DNA from: Candidatus Woesearchaeota archaeon
GTDB lineage: Archaea; Nanobdellota; Nanobdellia; Woesearchaeales; ARS49
Reading direction: 5' to 3'
DNA length: 17,639 bases
Assembly (NCBI GenBank): GCA_003694525.1
Contig: RFLK01000069.1
Coordinates: 1 to 17,639 of the forward strand
Part shown: positions 1 through 7,844 of the stretch, piece by piece
Layout of the letters: every line of letters begins with the position of its first letter
How positions within the stretch are numbered: the first letter of the stretch is position 1
Notes under the pieces: generated by a model
Told to the model about the DNA's origin: nothing
The model's input: only the letters and a program-made list of their open reading frames with translations
Databases searched by the model: none
Made by a program: the position numbers and the translations under genes

Positions 1-2
1 AC

Positions 3-326
3 GTCGAGAGAATAAAAAGAGCGATTGAATACAAGAGCTGTAACTGCCTGCTGCTCAAAATAAACCAAATAGGAACAATAAGCGAAGCTCTTGAAGCTGT
101 AAGGCTTGCAAAAAAACACAAGTGGAACATAATGGTGAGCCACAGATCAGGTGAGACAGAAGACACATTCATAGCAGACCTTGCAGTGGGACTTTCAGCA
201 GGACAGATAAAATCAGGCGCTCCTGCAAGAGGAGAGCGAACAGCAAAATACAACAGGCTATTGAGAATAGAAGAAAACCTTGGAAAAAAAGCACACTATG
301 CAGGACGAGACCTCAAACTTTCTTGA
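3..326 (+). CDS. eno: Enolase (phosphopyruvate hydratase), C-terminal part
   Basis: This is the 3' end of an enolase gene cut by the window edge; the frame is open from base 3 to a TGA at 324-326. Enolase interconverts 2-phosphoglycerate and phosphoenolpyruvate in the cytoplasm. Recognisable C-terminal barrel motifs are LLLKINQIGT, with the catalytic-base lysine, SHRSGETEDTFIADLAVGL, the His-Arg-Ser phosphate-binding loop, and GQIKSGAPARGERTAKYN, with the second active-site lysine. About 107 of an expected 410-430 residues are present. An ATG at 132 lies inside the conserved barrel and is not a real start. The following phosphatase gene begins inside the last codons, and GpmI, the preceding glycolytic step, is third in the operon. 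Identity is near certain from motif order. Confidence 0.97.
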   Translation, partial: VERIKRAIEYKSCNCLLLKINQIGTISEALEAVRLAKKHKWNIMVSHRSGETEDTFIADLAVGLSAGQIKSGAPARGERTAKYNRLLRIEENLGKKAHYAGRDLKLS

Positions 327-1041
327 ATTTGCAAAAAGCGTCGCCAAAGAAAGCGCAAAGATCCTCATAGAAACAAGACCAAACTCAAAAATAGCAGTCC
401 AAAAGGACAACTGCGATTATGCATTGGATGCAGACCTTAAGAGCGAACAGAACATATTGAAAAGAATAAACGAAAAATACCCTCAACACTCAATATTGAC
501 TGAAGAGAGCGGATTCCACGATAAAAACTCGCAATACTTATGGGTCATAGACCCTCTTGAAGGAACTCTCAACTATAAGAACGGACTTGCACTATGGGCC
601 GTAAATATAGCCCTATTCAAAGAAAACGAGCCAATCTTGGGAGTAATATACGCTCCAGATATGGATGAGATGTACACTGCAGAGAGAGGAAAAGGCTCAA
701 AGCTGAACGGGAAAAAAATAAGCGTGAGCGGAGAAGAACATATTGAGAAGTCATTCTATGCAGGAAGCGTGAAGCACCTTCAAGAGCTTAACCTTCCTTC
801 AAAAATCCTAAGAGCTCTTGGATGCTGCGGAATAGAACTTGCATATGTTGCCTGCGGAAAATTTGGAGCCCGCATAAGAACAAGAGGCAAAGACCCTTAC
901 GGCTATGGCGCAGGAAGCATACTTGTGCTTGAAGCAGGCGGAAAGATAACAGACACAAAAGGACAAAAATGGACTCTTGAGAGCGAAGGCGTTATTGCAA
1001 GCAACAGTCTTCTCCACGAGGGCATCCTGAAATTGCTATGA
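298..1041 (+). CDS. Inositol monophosphatase family phosphatase with altered metal site
   Basis: A 247-residue member of the Mg-dependent IMPase/FBPase/CysQ superfamily. Family landmarks are TEES (68-71), DPLEGTLNY (85-93, usually DPxDGTxN), the GVIYAPDMDEMY strand, and GAGSILVLEAGGKITD near the C-terminus. Two usual metal ligands look changed. The second Asp of DPxDGT is Glu. The Trp-Asp that normally precedes the glycine/alanine helix is Tyr-Gly (about 201-202), although an Asp-Pro lies just upstream. Substrate cannot be told: inositol-1-phosphate, fructose-1,6-bisphosphate and PAP are all used in this superfamily. The ATG at 298 is preferred over a TTG at 280; it overlaps enolase by 29 nt. 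The stop overlaps the next gene by 4 nt (ATGA), so translation is probably coupled in an enolase-phosphatase-GpmI operon. Confidence 0.88.
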   Translation: MQDETSNFLEFAKSVAKESAKILIETRPNSKIAVQKDNCDYALDADLKSEQNILKRINEKYPQHSILTEESGFHDKNSQYLWVIDPLEGTLNYKNGLALWAVNIALFKENEPILGVIYAPDMDEMYTAERGKGSKLNGKKISVSGEEHIEKSFYAGSVKHLQELNLPSKILRALGCCGIELAYVACGKFGARIRTRGKDPYGYGAGSILVLEAGGKITDTKGQKWTLESEGVIASNSLLHEGILKLL

Positions 1042-2540
1042 ACAAAGTAATCCTTATAGTGCTTGACGGGTGGGGAATTGCCCGAGCAGGAAGAGGAAAT
1101 GCAATAACAAGAGCAAATCCCAAATATTTTGAAAAATTGAAGAAAAACAACATTTACACACAGCTGAACGCTTCTGGAAAATACGTCGGCCTCTTGAAAG
1201 GTTATATAGGAAACAGCGAAGTCGGCCACCTGCACTTAGGCGCTGGAAAACTCGTAAAACAAGACCTTGTAAGGATTCACGAATCGATAGATGATGGAAC
1301 TTTCTTCAGAAACCCTGTGCTGAAAAAAGCAATGAATGTTGGAAAAGCTCACGCGCTCCACCTCATAGGCCTTGTGAGCGATGCAGGCGTGCACTCGCAC
1401 ATAAAACACCTGTACGCATTGCTAAAGATGGCAAAAGCCCTGAGGGTTAAGAATACATACGTGCACGCAATACTTGATGGAAGAGACACTCCCCCAAAGA
1501 GCGCAAAGAAATACCTTGAAGCGCTAGAGAAAAAAGGAGCCAGAATTGCAACAATCCAAGGAAGATACTATGCGATGGACCGCGATGAGAGATGGAGGCG
1601 AGAAAAGCGAGCATACGATGCGCTCGTCAGAGGAAAAGGTCCTAAATACCCAACCTGGCAGGAAGCCCTTAAAAAAGCATACTCTAGAGGAGAGACCGAC
1701 GAGTTTGTCTTACCCAGCATAATAGACCCCTCAGGAAGAATAAAAGACGGAGATTCAGCAATCCTGTTCAACTTCAGAGCAGATAGAGCCAGACAGTTAA
1801 CCCACTCTTTCACAGACAAGAGATTCACCAAATTCAAAAGAGAACCCATAAAGGTTCACTTTGTCTGCATGACAAACTACGATAAAACCATAAAAGCACC
1901 CGTGGCTTTCAAACAACAACACTTAAAGAACACGCTTGGAGAGGTAATCTCAAAGGCCGGAAAGCGCCAGCTCAGGCTTGCAGAGACTGAAAAATGGGCG
2001 CACGTAACATTCTTTTTCAACGGATTGACTGACAAGAAATTCCCAAAAGAAGATCGCAAACTCATACCAAGCCCAAGAATATCAACTTACGATAAAAAGC
2101 CAGAGATGAGCGCGCACGAAATAACCCAAGAAGCCAAAAAATCAATCTCAAAAGATAAATACGAATTCATACTGATAAATTATGCGAACGCAGACATGGT
2201 AGGGCATACAGGCAAGCTCAGACCCACAATAAAAGCAGTGAGAGTTGTAGATGAGTGCCTCTCAGACCTTGTCCCATTTGCAAAAAGGAGAGGATACAAC
2301 ATAATAATAACTGCAGACCACGGAAATGCAGAGAGGAAAAGATACCCTGATGGAAGCATAAGCACAGCACACACCACAAACAAAGTGCCCTGCATAATCG
2401 TAAGCGGACAAAATATCAGGATGAGCTTTGTGAAAAACCCCGCCCTCTATAACATAGCACCCACTGTGCTTAAACTTATGGGCCTGAAGGCGCCAAAAGA
2501 AATGGACAAGCCAGCTCTTGTAAATGTTCGCCAATCTTGA
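1038..2540 (+). CDS. gpmI: 2,3-bisphosphoglycerate-independent phosphoglycerate mutase
   Basis: A full-length (500 aa) bacterial/plant-type iPGM that interconverts 3- and 2-phosphoglycerate using two Mn ions and a phosphoserine intermediate. Visible motifs in order: VLDGWG near the N-terminus (metal Asp), GNSEVGHLHLGAG (catalytic Ser about residue 60), HAILDGRDTPP, QGRYYAMDRDERWRR, FNFRADRARQ, ETEKWAHVTFFFNG, NYANADMVGHTG, ITADHGNAE and the TAHTTNKVP His. All catalytic segments are intact. Many archaea use the distantly related ApgM form, so the GpmI type suggests horizontal acquisition or lineage-specific retention. It starts within the stop of the phosphatase gene (ATGA overlap) and meets the next gene tail to tail, 8 nt apart. 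Confidence 0.97.
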   Translation: MNKVILIVLDGWGIARAGRGNAITRANPKYFEKLKKNNIYTQLNASGKYVGLLKGYIGNSEVGHLHLGAGKLVKQDLVRIHESIDDGTFFRNPVLKKAMNVGKAHALHLIGLVSDAGVHSHIKHLYALLKMAKALRVKNTYVHAILDGRDTPPKSAKKYLEALEKKGARIATIQGRYYAMDRDERWRREKRAYDALVRGKGPKYPTWQEALKKAYSRGETDEFVLPSIIDPSGRIKDGDSAILFNFRADRARQLTHSFTDKRFTKFKREPIKVHFVCMTNYDKTIKAPVAFKQQHLKNTLGEVISKAGKRQLRLAETEKWAHVTFFFNGLTDKKFPKEDRKLIPSPRISTYDKKPEMSAHEITQEAKKSISKDKYEFILINYANADMVGHTGKLRPTIKAVRVVDECLSDLVPFAKRRGYNIIITADHGNAERKRYPDGSISTAHTTNKVPCIIVSGQNIRMSFVKNPALYNIAPTVLKLMGLKAPKEMDKPALVNVRQS

Positions 2541-2548
2541 AAGAATTA

Positions 2549-3400
2549 TCAGCTGCCCGCGCTTCTTCTCTTGATCCTATAAACACCAACTGAAATGGCG
2601 CAAACTGAAAATAACAAAATCATAACGATAAGAAGGTTGTCCAATGCACTGTGTTCTTCTGATAGCTCATCAACCCTTAATGGCTCATAAGCACCAAAGT
2701 CCGCAAGCTCGGGTTCTTTGAACGAAGCAACAGTGCTTCCTGAAACCTCCTCCTTCAGATCGTCCTGAGGACCTGATGCAGGCATGGCTCTGCCTGCTTT
2801 GTTTTCACTTCTACGGACCGCACTTATAGCAAAAGAGCCCAGCTTTGAACTGTAAGCCTCAAAATAACTATACCCTTGACTCTCCCTGATAAAAACAGTA
2901 TCAAGATCAACCCACTCCCCCTCATAGACTTTCAACAAGACATCTCTTGAAGTCAAATTGTTCTTTTTCAACCAGTCACTCCTGATTCTAAAAGCTATTG
3001 TAACCCCATCCACAAAATCATCTCCAAACCCTGACTTCACCAGCTCATAATCATACACCACCCCCTCTGGCCTTGGGATTGCATTCAGACCGTGTGTGGG
3101 TTTTATCTTCTCTATCTCAACCCTTGGCGAGTACAGATCCCGTCTAACTCTAATATTTACTGCTCTGATTGAGAAGGGACCCATAAAACTGAAAACTCCT
3201 TCATCTCCTGCTCGCAAATTACGCAGAATCTGAGATGTATACTTGTAAACGTCGCTAGCCCTGGAGCTTCCCCCGCCTCCCCCGCCAGAGTAGCCGCTAA
3301 CACCGTAAGACCCCTTGCCATACGCCTGCTGAGCCAATCCCTCAGGCAATAAAATTAGTAGAACCAGGCAAAAGCCGAATAATCTTGCGATTCTGACCAT
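2549..3400 (-). CDS. PGF-pre-PGF domain surface protein, C-terminally membrane-anchored
   Basis: A 283-residue predicted exported protein. The N-terminus is a signal peptide (basic MVRIARL, then a hydrophobic core, with AQ near the cleavage site and no lipobox Cys). A Gly/Ser/Tyr-rich linker with a GGGGGG run follows. The middle (about 50-200) resembles the PGF-pre-PGF beta domain of archaeal surface proteins, with VVYDYELVKSG, the DGVTIAFRIRSDWL strand, EGEWVDLDTVF and YFEAYSSKLGSFAIS. The C-terminus has an acidic linker, one transmembrane helix (about 255-277) and a basic RIKRRS tail, so the domain faces outward. The ATG at 3400 is used instead of a TTG at 3406. It lies 12 nt after the S74-like gene, so the two are probably co-transcribed. 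The domain call rests on pattern recall. Confidence 0.72.
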   Translation of the reverse strand: MVRIARLFGFCLVLLILLPEGLAQQAYGKGSYGVSGYSGGGGGGSSRASDVYKYTSQILRNLRAGDEGVFSFMGPFSIRAVNIRVRRDLYSPRVEIEKIKPTHGLNAIPRPEGVVYDYELVKSGFGDDFVDGVTIAFRIRSDWLKKNNLTSRDVLLKVYEGEWVDLDTVFIRESQGYSYFEAYSSKLGSFAISAVRRSENKAGRAMPASGPQDDLKEEVSGSTVASFKEPELADFGAYEPLRVDELSEEHSALDNLLIVMILLFSVCAISVGVYRIKRRSAGS

Positions 3401-3412
3401 AATCAAACAAAA

Positions 3413-4378
3413 TCAACACCAACTATAATCTTTTTTCTTTCCAGATTTTTTCTTATTATCGCAAAGCTCCTTCTTTATAGTATCTATTTCATCTTCCGCA
3501 TCCTCAAGATCAGACTCCAACTCATCAATGCGATCCTGCTGTTCCTTGAGAGCTGCTATTAGCATCCAAACATTAGGCAAACGGACATATTCCTTCCCTT
3601 CAAAACTTCGAACAAGTTCTGAATACTCCTTTACAAGATCTTGAGCTGCAACCCCTATTAGAACCTTGCCAGTCAAATTGGACACGTATTGGCTTACAGG
3701 AATTCCAGTGAGATATTCTGACATTTTAGGGGAGTAGCTAATATTATGCATCAAATCCTTATCTGCCAAGCAGCTAAGGGATACTCCACCAAGCTCTGGA
3801 GAATACCTGCAATCACCATCGACATCCTGCACTGTCAGAACTTCACCATCTAACGAGCTTTTTGCGTGCAATAAGGTTGCGGGCGCGAATGTTCCAATAC
3901 CAACATTGCCTGAATCAGACACTCGGACCCGCTCAACTCCAGAAGTTGACAGTATAATGTTGTTCACAGAAGGAGACGCTATCTTCGCATTTGAAGATGC
4001 GAACATCAATGAAGAATTTTCTGAAGAGAGCACTATCTTGCCTGAAACGTCCAGATCCTGAACAAAAGCACTTATTACCCTGTTAAAGTAAGAGCCAAGC
4101 GAGCCGAAAAGGCCGTATCCTGTTGTGGTTATATTTGTAGACCCGGAAATATCCTCATCTGTTATAGAACCGTCTTCTATAGTATCACCTGAAACCGCGC
4201 CTGTCCTCAAACTTCCATTTCCCGCCAAAGATACGTTAAGAAAATCGTTCAATATACTGCCCCACTGCCCTGCATCCTCTCCAACTATCGGAAGCCTTGC
4301 AGCAAGGGCTAAAGGAACAATTATCACAAACAAAAAAGTCATCAACATAAGACGTCCAAACTTTCTCGACATTGCCAT
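3413..4378 (-). CDS. Exported tail-fibre-like protein with S74-type chaperone domain, dyad missing
   Basis: About 321 residues. A signal peptide (hydrophobic core about 11-27, LALAA) precedes LPIVGEDAGQWGSILNDFLN, a module common in trimeric fibre-like proteins. Repetitive beta-type sequence follows, then SGNVGIGTFAPATLLHA (about 157-173), the usual fibre-tip motif before an S74 domain. The C-terminal domain matches the endosialidase-type intramolecular chaperone: IGVAAQDLVKEYSELV, VWMLIAALKEQQDRIDELE and a long trimerisation coiled coil. The self-cleaving motif SDxRLK appears as ADKDLM (about 205-210), losing both catalytic Ser and Lys. Cys about 306 and a C-terminal Cys may pair. The start is ambiguous (GTG 4387, ATG 4384, 4378 or 4372); 4378 is chosen for a weak AGAGAGTG ribosome site. 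It probably forms a trimeric surface fibre in an operon with the PGF-pre-PGF gene. Confidence 0.72.
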   Translation of the reverse strand: MAMSRKFGRLMLMTFLFVIIVPLALAARLPIVGEDAGQWGSILNDFLNVSLAGNGSLRTGAVSGDTIEDGSITDEDISGSTNITTTGYGLFGSLGSYFNRVISAFVQDLDVSGKIVLSSENSSLMFASSNAKIASPSVNNIILSTSGVERVRVSDSGNVGIGTFAPATLLHAKSSLDGEVLTVQDVDGDCRYSPELGGVSLSCLADKDLMHNISYSPKMSEYLTGIPVSQYVSNLTGKVLIGVAAQDLVKEYSELVRSFEGKEYVRLPNVWMLIAALKEQQDRIDELESDLEDAEDEIDTIKKELCDNKKKSGKKKDYSWC

Positions 4379-4427
4379 AAGCATCACTCTCTTTAATTAG
4401 GCGACCAGTTGAATGCAATACTCGAAC

Positions 4428-4435
4428 GTTTATAA
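4428..4435 (-). promoter_or_regulatory. TATA box of the surface-protein operon
   Basis: TTATAAAC on the minus strand. Counting 26-27 nt downstream puts the transcription start near 4405, giving a leader of about 20-30 nt that contains AGAGAGTG before the start codons. This promoter is separate from the glycogen synthase promoter on the other strand of the same 130-nt gap. Confidence 0.55.
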
Positions 4436-4488
4436 TTCTTGCTGCAAAATGCGCAAACAAGCAAATCACTTATCAGTAGTATAAAACA

Positions 4489-4496
4489 TTTATAGC
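4489..4496 (+). promoter_or_regulatory. TATA box of the glycogen synthase gene (leaderless)
   Basis: TTTATAGC, centred 26.5 nt upstream of the ATG at 4519. That is the normal archaeal distance from TATA centre to transcription start, so the transcript probably begins at the start codon. No Shine-Dalgarno sequence is present. A further AT-rich element (GTATAAAA) lies about 10 nt upstream. Confidence 0.65.
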
Positions 4497-4518
4497 ATTC
4501 ACCTCGCATAAGGCATTT

Positions 4519-6309
4519 ATGGAACCAAAAGCAGACCTTCTTGTTGAAATATCCTGGGAAGTATGCAATAAAGTAGGAGGAATATACACCGTAGTAAAAA
4601 GCAAGATAGGCCAGATGCAACTAAAATACGGAGAACATTATTTTCTCATAGGCCCATACTTCCCAAAAAAAGCTCACGGAATATTTGAAGAGAGCATATG
4701 CCCTGAAGAGTACAAAAACTGCTTTGAAAAATTGAAGAGCGAAGGCATAGAGATACATTGGGGAAGATGGATAACCCCTGGCTCTCCAACAACAATCCTA
4801 ATAGACTTTAGCAAGTTCACCGCCAACACGAACGACATTAAACGAAAGCTCTGGGAATGGTACGGCATAGACTCACTTAGAACACAATGGTACGATTTTG
4901 ACGAGCCAGTAGTGTGGGCCTGGGCAGTTGGACGCTTGATTGAAGAGATGAAAAACACCAAGCCTGAAAAGAAAATAGTAGCTCACTTTCACGAATGGCT
5001 CACAAGCGCAGGACTATTATACCTAAAACGCAAAAATGTACCAGTATCAACAGTCTTCACAACACACGCAACAACACTCGGAAGAGCTCTTGCATCGATG
5101 GAGCGCGACCTTTACAGCGAACTCGATACGATAAACCCTGATGAAGAAGCAAAAAAGATAAGCCCAGGGATATTTGCAAAACATTCAATAGAAAAGAGCA
5201 CAGCGCTCAACTCAGACGTATTCACAACAGTGAGCGAAATAACAGGGATTGAATCTGAGAAGTTCCTATCCCGCAAACCAGATGTTCTGCTATTCAACGG
5301 TCTTGACATGTCAAAATTCCCAACCTTCGAGCAAGCATCTGTCAGACACAAACTCTTCAAATCAAGAATAAAACAATTCCTTATGTATTATTTCTTTCCA
5401 TACTACACTTTTGATCTTAACAACACGCTCATATACTTCATAGCAGGAAGATATGAATTCCACGACAAAGGAGTGGATATATTCATAGACGCCCTAAAAG
5501 AGCTCAATCAAAAGCTCAAGGAAGAAAAAAGCAACAAGACAATAGTGGCCTTCTTCTGGATTCCCGGAAATACAAAAAGCATACGCACTCAACTGCTCGA
5601 AGATAAAACCTACTTCAAAGACATTGCAGACAGCCTTGAAGATGTTCACGAAGAGATGCACGCAAGAATATTGGAGCTTCTCGTGACAGGAAAGAACATA
5701 TCTGAGAAGACACTGTTCCCAGAGAGTCTGCAGTTTGAACTAAAACCCAAACTTAGAAGATTCAAAAGAGAGGGCCTTCCGCCAATAAGCACTCACGAGC
5801 TTTTCGATGAAGAAAAAGACTTGATAATGAATGCGCTAAAGGCTGCGGGTCTTAGAAACAGGGAAGAGGATCGCGTGAAAGTAGTGTTTTACCCAATATA
5901 CCTATCAGGCGCAGACGGGCTTTTAGATACAAGCTACTATGAGAGCATGCAAGGCTCGCACCTGGGCGTTTTTCCAAGCTTCTATGAGCCTTGGGGATAC
6001 ACACCTCTTGAAGCTGCTGCTTTAGGAGTTAGCAGCATAACAACAGATCTTGCAGGATTTGGACGTTTTATCTGCGCAGAATGCACGCAAGAGAGGTATC
6101 CTGGCGTGTTCGTTCTAAAACGCTATAAAAGACCAAGAGACAAAGTAATATCTGATCTAACAAAGATGATGAAAGATTTTGCTTATTTCACGGACAAAGA
6201 GAGAACCGAAAATAAGATCGCTGCGCAAAAAGTAGCACACAGGGCAGAGTGGAGAACTTTCATAGAGAACTATATCAAAGCACACAATATTGCCATTGAG
6301 CGCACTTAA
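4519..6309 (+). CDS. Glycogen synthase, eukaryote-like GT3 family
   Basis: A 596-residue retaining glycosyltransferase of family GT3, the fungal/animal glycogen synthase type. It adds glucose from a nucleotide sugar (UDP-glucose in eukaryotes) to a growing alpha-1,4-glucan. Motifs: EISWEVCNKVGGIYTVV at the N-terminus (the Gly loop gripping the nucleotide), VAHFHEWLTSAGLLYL, STVFTTHATTLGRALAS, the LLFNGLDMSKF domain linker, FIAGRYEFHDKGVD, and FPSFYEPWGYTPLEAAALG (about 487-505) with the E-x7-E-like acid and an almost animal-like EPWGYTP, then TTDLAGFG. The region matching the eukaryotic C-terminal Arg cluster that binds glucose-6-phosphate keeps only scattered basic residues, so allosteric control may differ. 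It lacks the long phosphorylated tails of animal enzymes. A kinase-like gene follows 67 nt downstream. Confidence 0.92.
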   Translation: MEPKADLLVEISWEVCNKVGGIYTVVKSKIGQMQLKYGEHYFLIGPYFPKKAHGIFEESICPEEYKNCFEKLKSEGIEIHWGRWITPGSPTTILIDFSKFTANTNDIKRKLWEWYGIDSLRTQWYDFDEPVVWAWAVGRLIEEMKNTKPEKKIVAHFHEWLTSAGLLYLKRKNVPVSTVFTTHATTLGRALASMERDLYSELDTINPDEEAKKISPGIFAKHSIEKSTALNSDVFTTVSEITGIESEKFLSRKPDVLLFNGLDMSKFPTFEQASVRHKLFKSRIKQFLMYYFFPYYTFDLNNTLIYFIAGRYEFHDKGVDIFIDALKELNQKLKEEKSNKTIVAFFWIPGNTKSIRTQLLEDKTYFKDIADSLEDVHEEMHARILELLVTGKNISEKTLFPESLQFELKPKLRRFKREGLPPISTHELFDEEKDLIMNALKAAGLRNREEDRVKVVFYPIYLSGADGLLDTSYYESMQGSHLGVFPSFYEPWGYTPLEAAALGVSSITTDLAGFGRFICAECTQERYPGVFVLKRYKRPRDKVISDLTKMMKDFAYFTDKERTENKIAAQKVAHRAEWRTFIENYIKAHNIAIERT

Positions 6310-6346
6310 GACTAAAACATATTAATCACTTGGAAATGACGAAAGT

Positions 6347-6354
6347 TTTATAAA
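6347..6354 (+). promoter_or_regulatory. TATA box of the kinase-like gene (leaderless)
   Basis: TTTATAAA, centred 26.5 nt upstream of the ATG at 6377, predicting a leaderless transcript. It lies in the short gap after glycogen synthase, so the kinase-like gene has its own promoter as well as possible read-through. Confidence 0.65.
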
Positions 6355-6376
6355 AGATTCGCCCGTTGATATTTAA

Positions 6377-7834
6377 ATGAGCCAAGAAGAAAACAAAAAC
6401 CTAGAAGAGCGAATAAAAAATCAGACTCCAACAATAAAACTATCCTATGACCAGACACTCACAGTAAAACTTGATATTACAGACCCTGCAAGAACTGTCG
6501 AAGTCAAAACGAAAAGAGTCCGCAAACCATACGACCCGAGCACTCCAATAGGGCTTGAACTCCCTCCATTCAAGATGAAAGATCCAAACGGCAGAATGAG
6601 AGAGCTTCGAGTCACAATAACTGAAAAAATAGCAGAAGGAGGAAGAGCTTACGTTTACAGAGGAGAAGCAAAAGGAGTTCCACCATTTGCAGTCAAAATA
6701 TCCAAAGATCAGAGCGATGAGGACAACGAGCTCCTAATAAGAGGCGCTGAGACAACAATATCCTTGAGAGGTCGAAGCAAGAACAAACAACTATACCCTT
6801 TCGTTTTCGGCTATGGCAGAACAAAAGCCAAAAGGTTCAACAACAGAGAAATAGCCTATATGGTAATGCCCTTGCTTCAACCCCACCCTTACCATTTCCT
6901 CAAAGGAAAAAACCCTGAAGGCAGGGTTCTTCTCAAGAAAGGCGAAGGAGTCCACCCTAACCTTGCCATAGCAACATTCTATAACACTCTAAGATTCATA
7001 CAAGACCTTAACAATCACAGACCAAGGCTTGCGCACGGAGACCTTAGCATAGAACAGATAATGAGCAATATGAGCCCGCTAAAACAAGGACAAGAGCTCC
7101 TACAGTATTTGAGAAGAACCGATGATGGACAGAGAGGCGATGTGTTTGTTGACTCAGATAGCATAGGCCTTCTTGACGAGCCTGCAAAAACCGTGTATTA
7201 CACAATAGGATTTGGAGACCCTTGGAAGCTTGATGACCTTGAAAGAAAATACACAAGAAAAATGGACGCGTACAGCGCAGGCGCGATACTCTACACTCTT
7301 CTGACTGGAGAGAGGCTTTGCAGCGAATTTGAGCCAGAAGGAGATACTCTTGTAGAAAAAGTCGCATCCTGGAAACGCCACGTACAAAACAGGACACCAC
7401 CCCTTCACCCAAACCCTGAAAAAGATCCCCTATTCACCAGAAAAAAAATATACGATGCTGTAAGCAAATACATCCAGGTGAATATGCCCATAGATAAAAC
7501 AAACTCTTCTGAGAGCATAACCAGGCGAATAACAAGATGGCTAAGAGGAGAGAATAAGCCTGAGAAGATAAAACTGACAGTAGACCAGCAGAGCGTTGAA
7601 ACAATAATAGCTCTTCTCAGCCACTCCCTTGCAGAACCTGATGCGAGGAAAACGCCCGCAGGCCTTCTTGAAATTTTGAAAACAATGAAATGGTATGATA
7701 AAACATCCATCATATATAACGAGCACAAGGGAAGATACGAGAGAAAACACAGCAAAATTCCAGTCCCATTTCCAAAATCTAAGTGCTCATATCAAAAATT
7801 GATAAGACGGTCGGACAGATACACACGCAAATGA
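6377..7834 (+). CDS. Divergent Hanks-type protein kinase-like protein
   Basis: A 485-residue cytoplasmic protein with a recognisable but divergent protein-kinase fold. An N-terminal extension of about 80 residues precedes the core. Seen in order: a Gly-rich loop IAEGGRAYVYRGEA (about 85-98), FAVKISK with the ATP-binding Lys (107), LAHGDLSIEQIMSN (about 218-231) with the catalytic-loop Asp (222) in an HGD form, VFVDSDSIG (about 256-264) where DFG is expected, an activation segment YYTIGFGDPW, and DAYSAGAILYTLLTGE (about 297-312), a typical kinase F-helix. Lys, catalytic Asp and a metal Asp are all present, so activity is plausible despite the atypical DSD. The C-terminal 150 residues are basic and unrecognised. 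Position after glycogen synthase hints at a role in glycogen metabolism; that is inference only. It meets the next gene tail to tail. Confidence 0.72.
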   Translation: MSQEENKNLEERIKNQTPTIKLSYDQTLTVKLDITDPARTVEVKTKRVRKPYDPSTPIGLELPPFKMKDPNGRMRELRVTITEKIAEGGRAYVYRGEAKGVPPFAVKISKDQSDEDNELLIRGAETTISLRGRSKNKQLYPFVFGYGRTKAKRFNNREIAYMVMPLLQPHPYHFLKGKNPEGRVLLKKGEGVHPNLAIATFYNTLRFIQDLNNHRPRLAHGDLSIEQIMSNMSPLKQGQELLQYLRRTDDGQRGDVFVDSDSIGLLDEPAKTVYYTIGFGDPWKLDDLERKYTRKMDAYSAGAILYTLLTGERLCSEFEPEGDTLVEKVASWKRHVQNRTPPLHPNPEKDPLFTRKKIYDAVSKYIQVNMPIDKTNSSESITRRITRWLRGENKPEKIKLTVDQQSVETIIALLSHSLAEPDARKTPAGLLEILKTMKWYDKTSIIYNEHKGRYERKHSKIPVPFPKSKCSYQKLIRRSDRYTRK

Positions 7835-7844
7835 TAGATAAAAA

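Noticed and set aside
132..326. A separate 64-codon gene starting at ATG 132
   Set aside because: The same frame is open upstream to base 3 and encodes conserved enolase sequence across the ATG, so this is only the enolase tail.
2549..3400. The PGF-pre-PGF protein as a lipoprotein substrate of LspA
   Set aside because: Its signal peptide has no Cys near the cleavage region (EGLAQQ), and a C-terminal helix already anchors it.
3413..4378. The S74 domain as evidence of a prophage
   Set aside because: The protein has a signal peptide and sits in an operon with a PGF-pre-PGF surface protein; no capsid, terminase, portal, integrase or tail genes occur in the window.
7044..7412. Long minus-strand frames opposite the kinase-like gene
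   Set aside because: They are Cys/Leu/Phe-rich products typical of antisense frames in AT-rich coding DNA, with no start signals or motifs.
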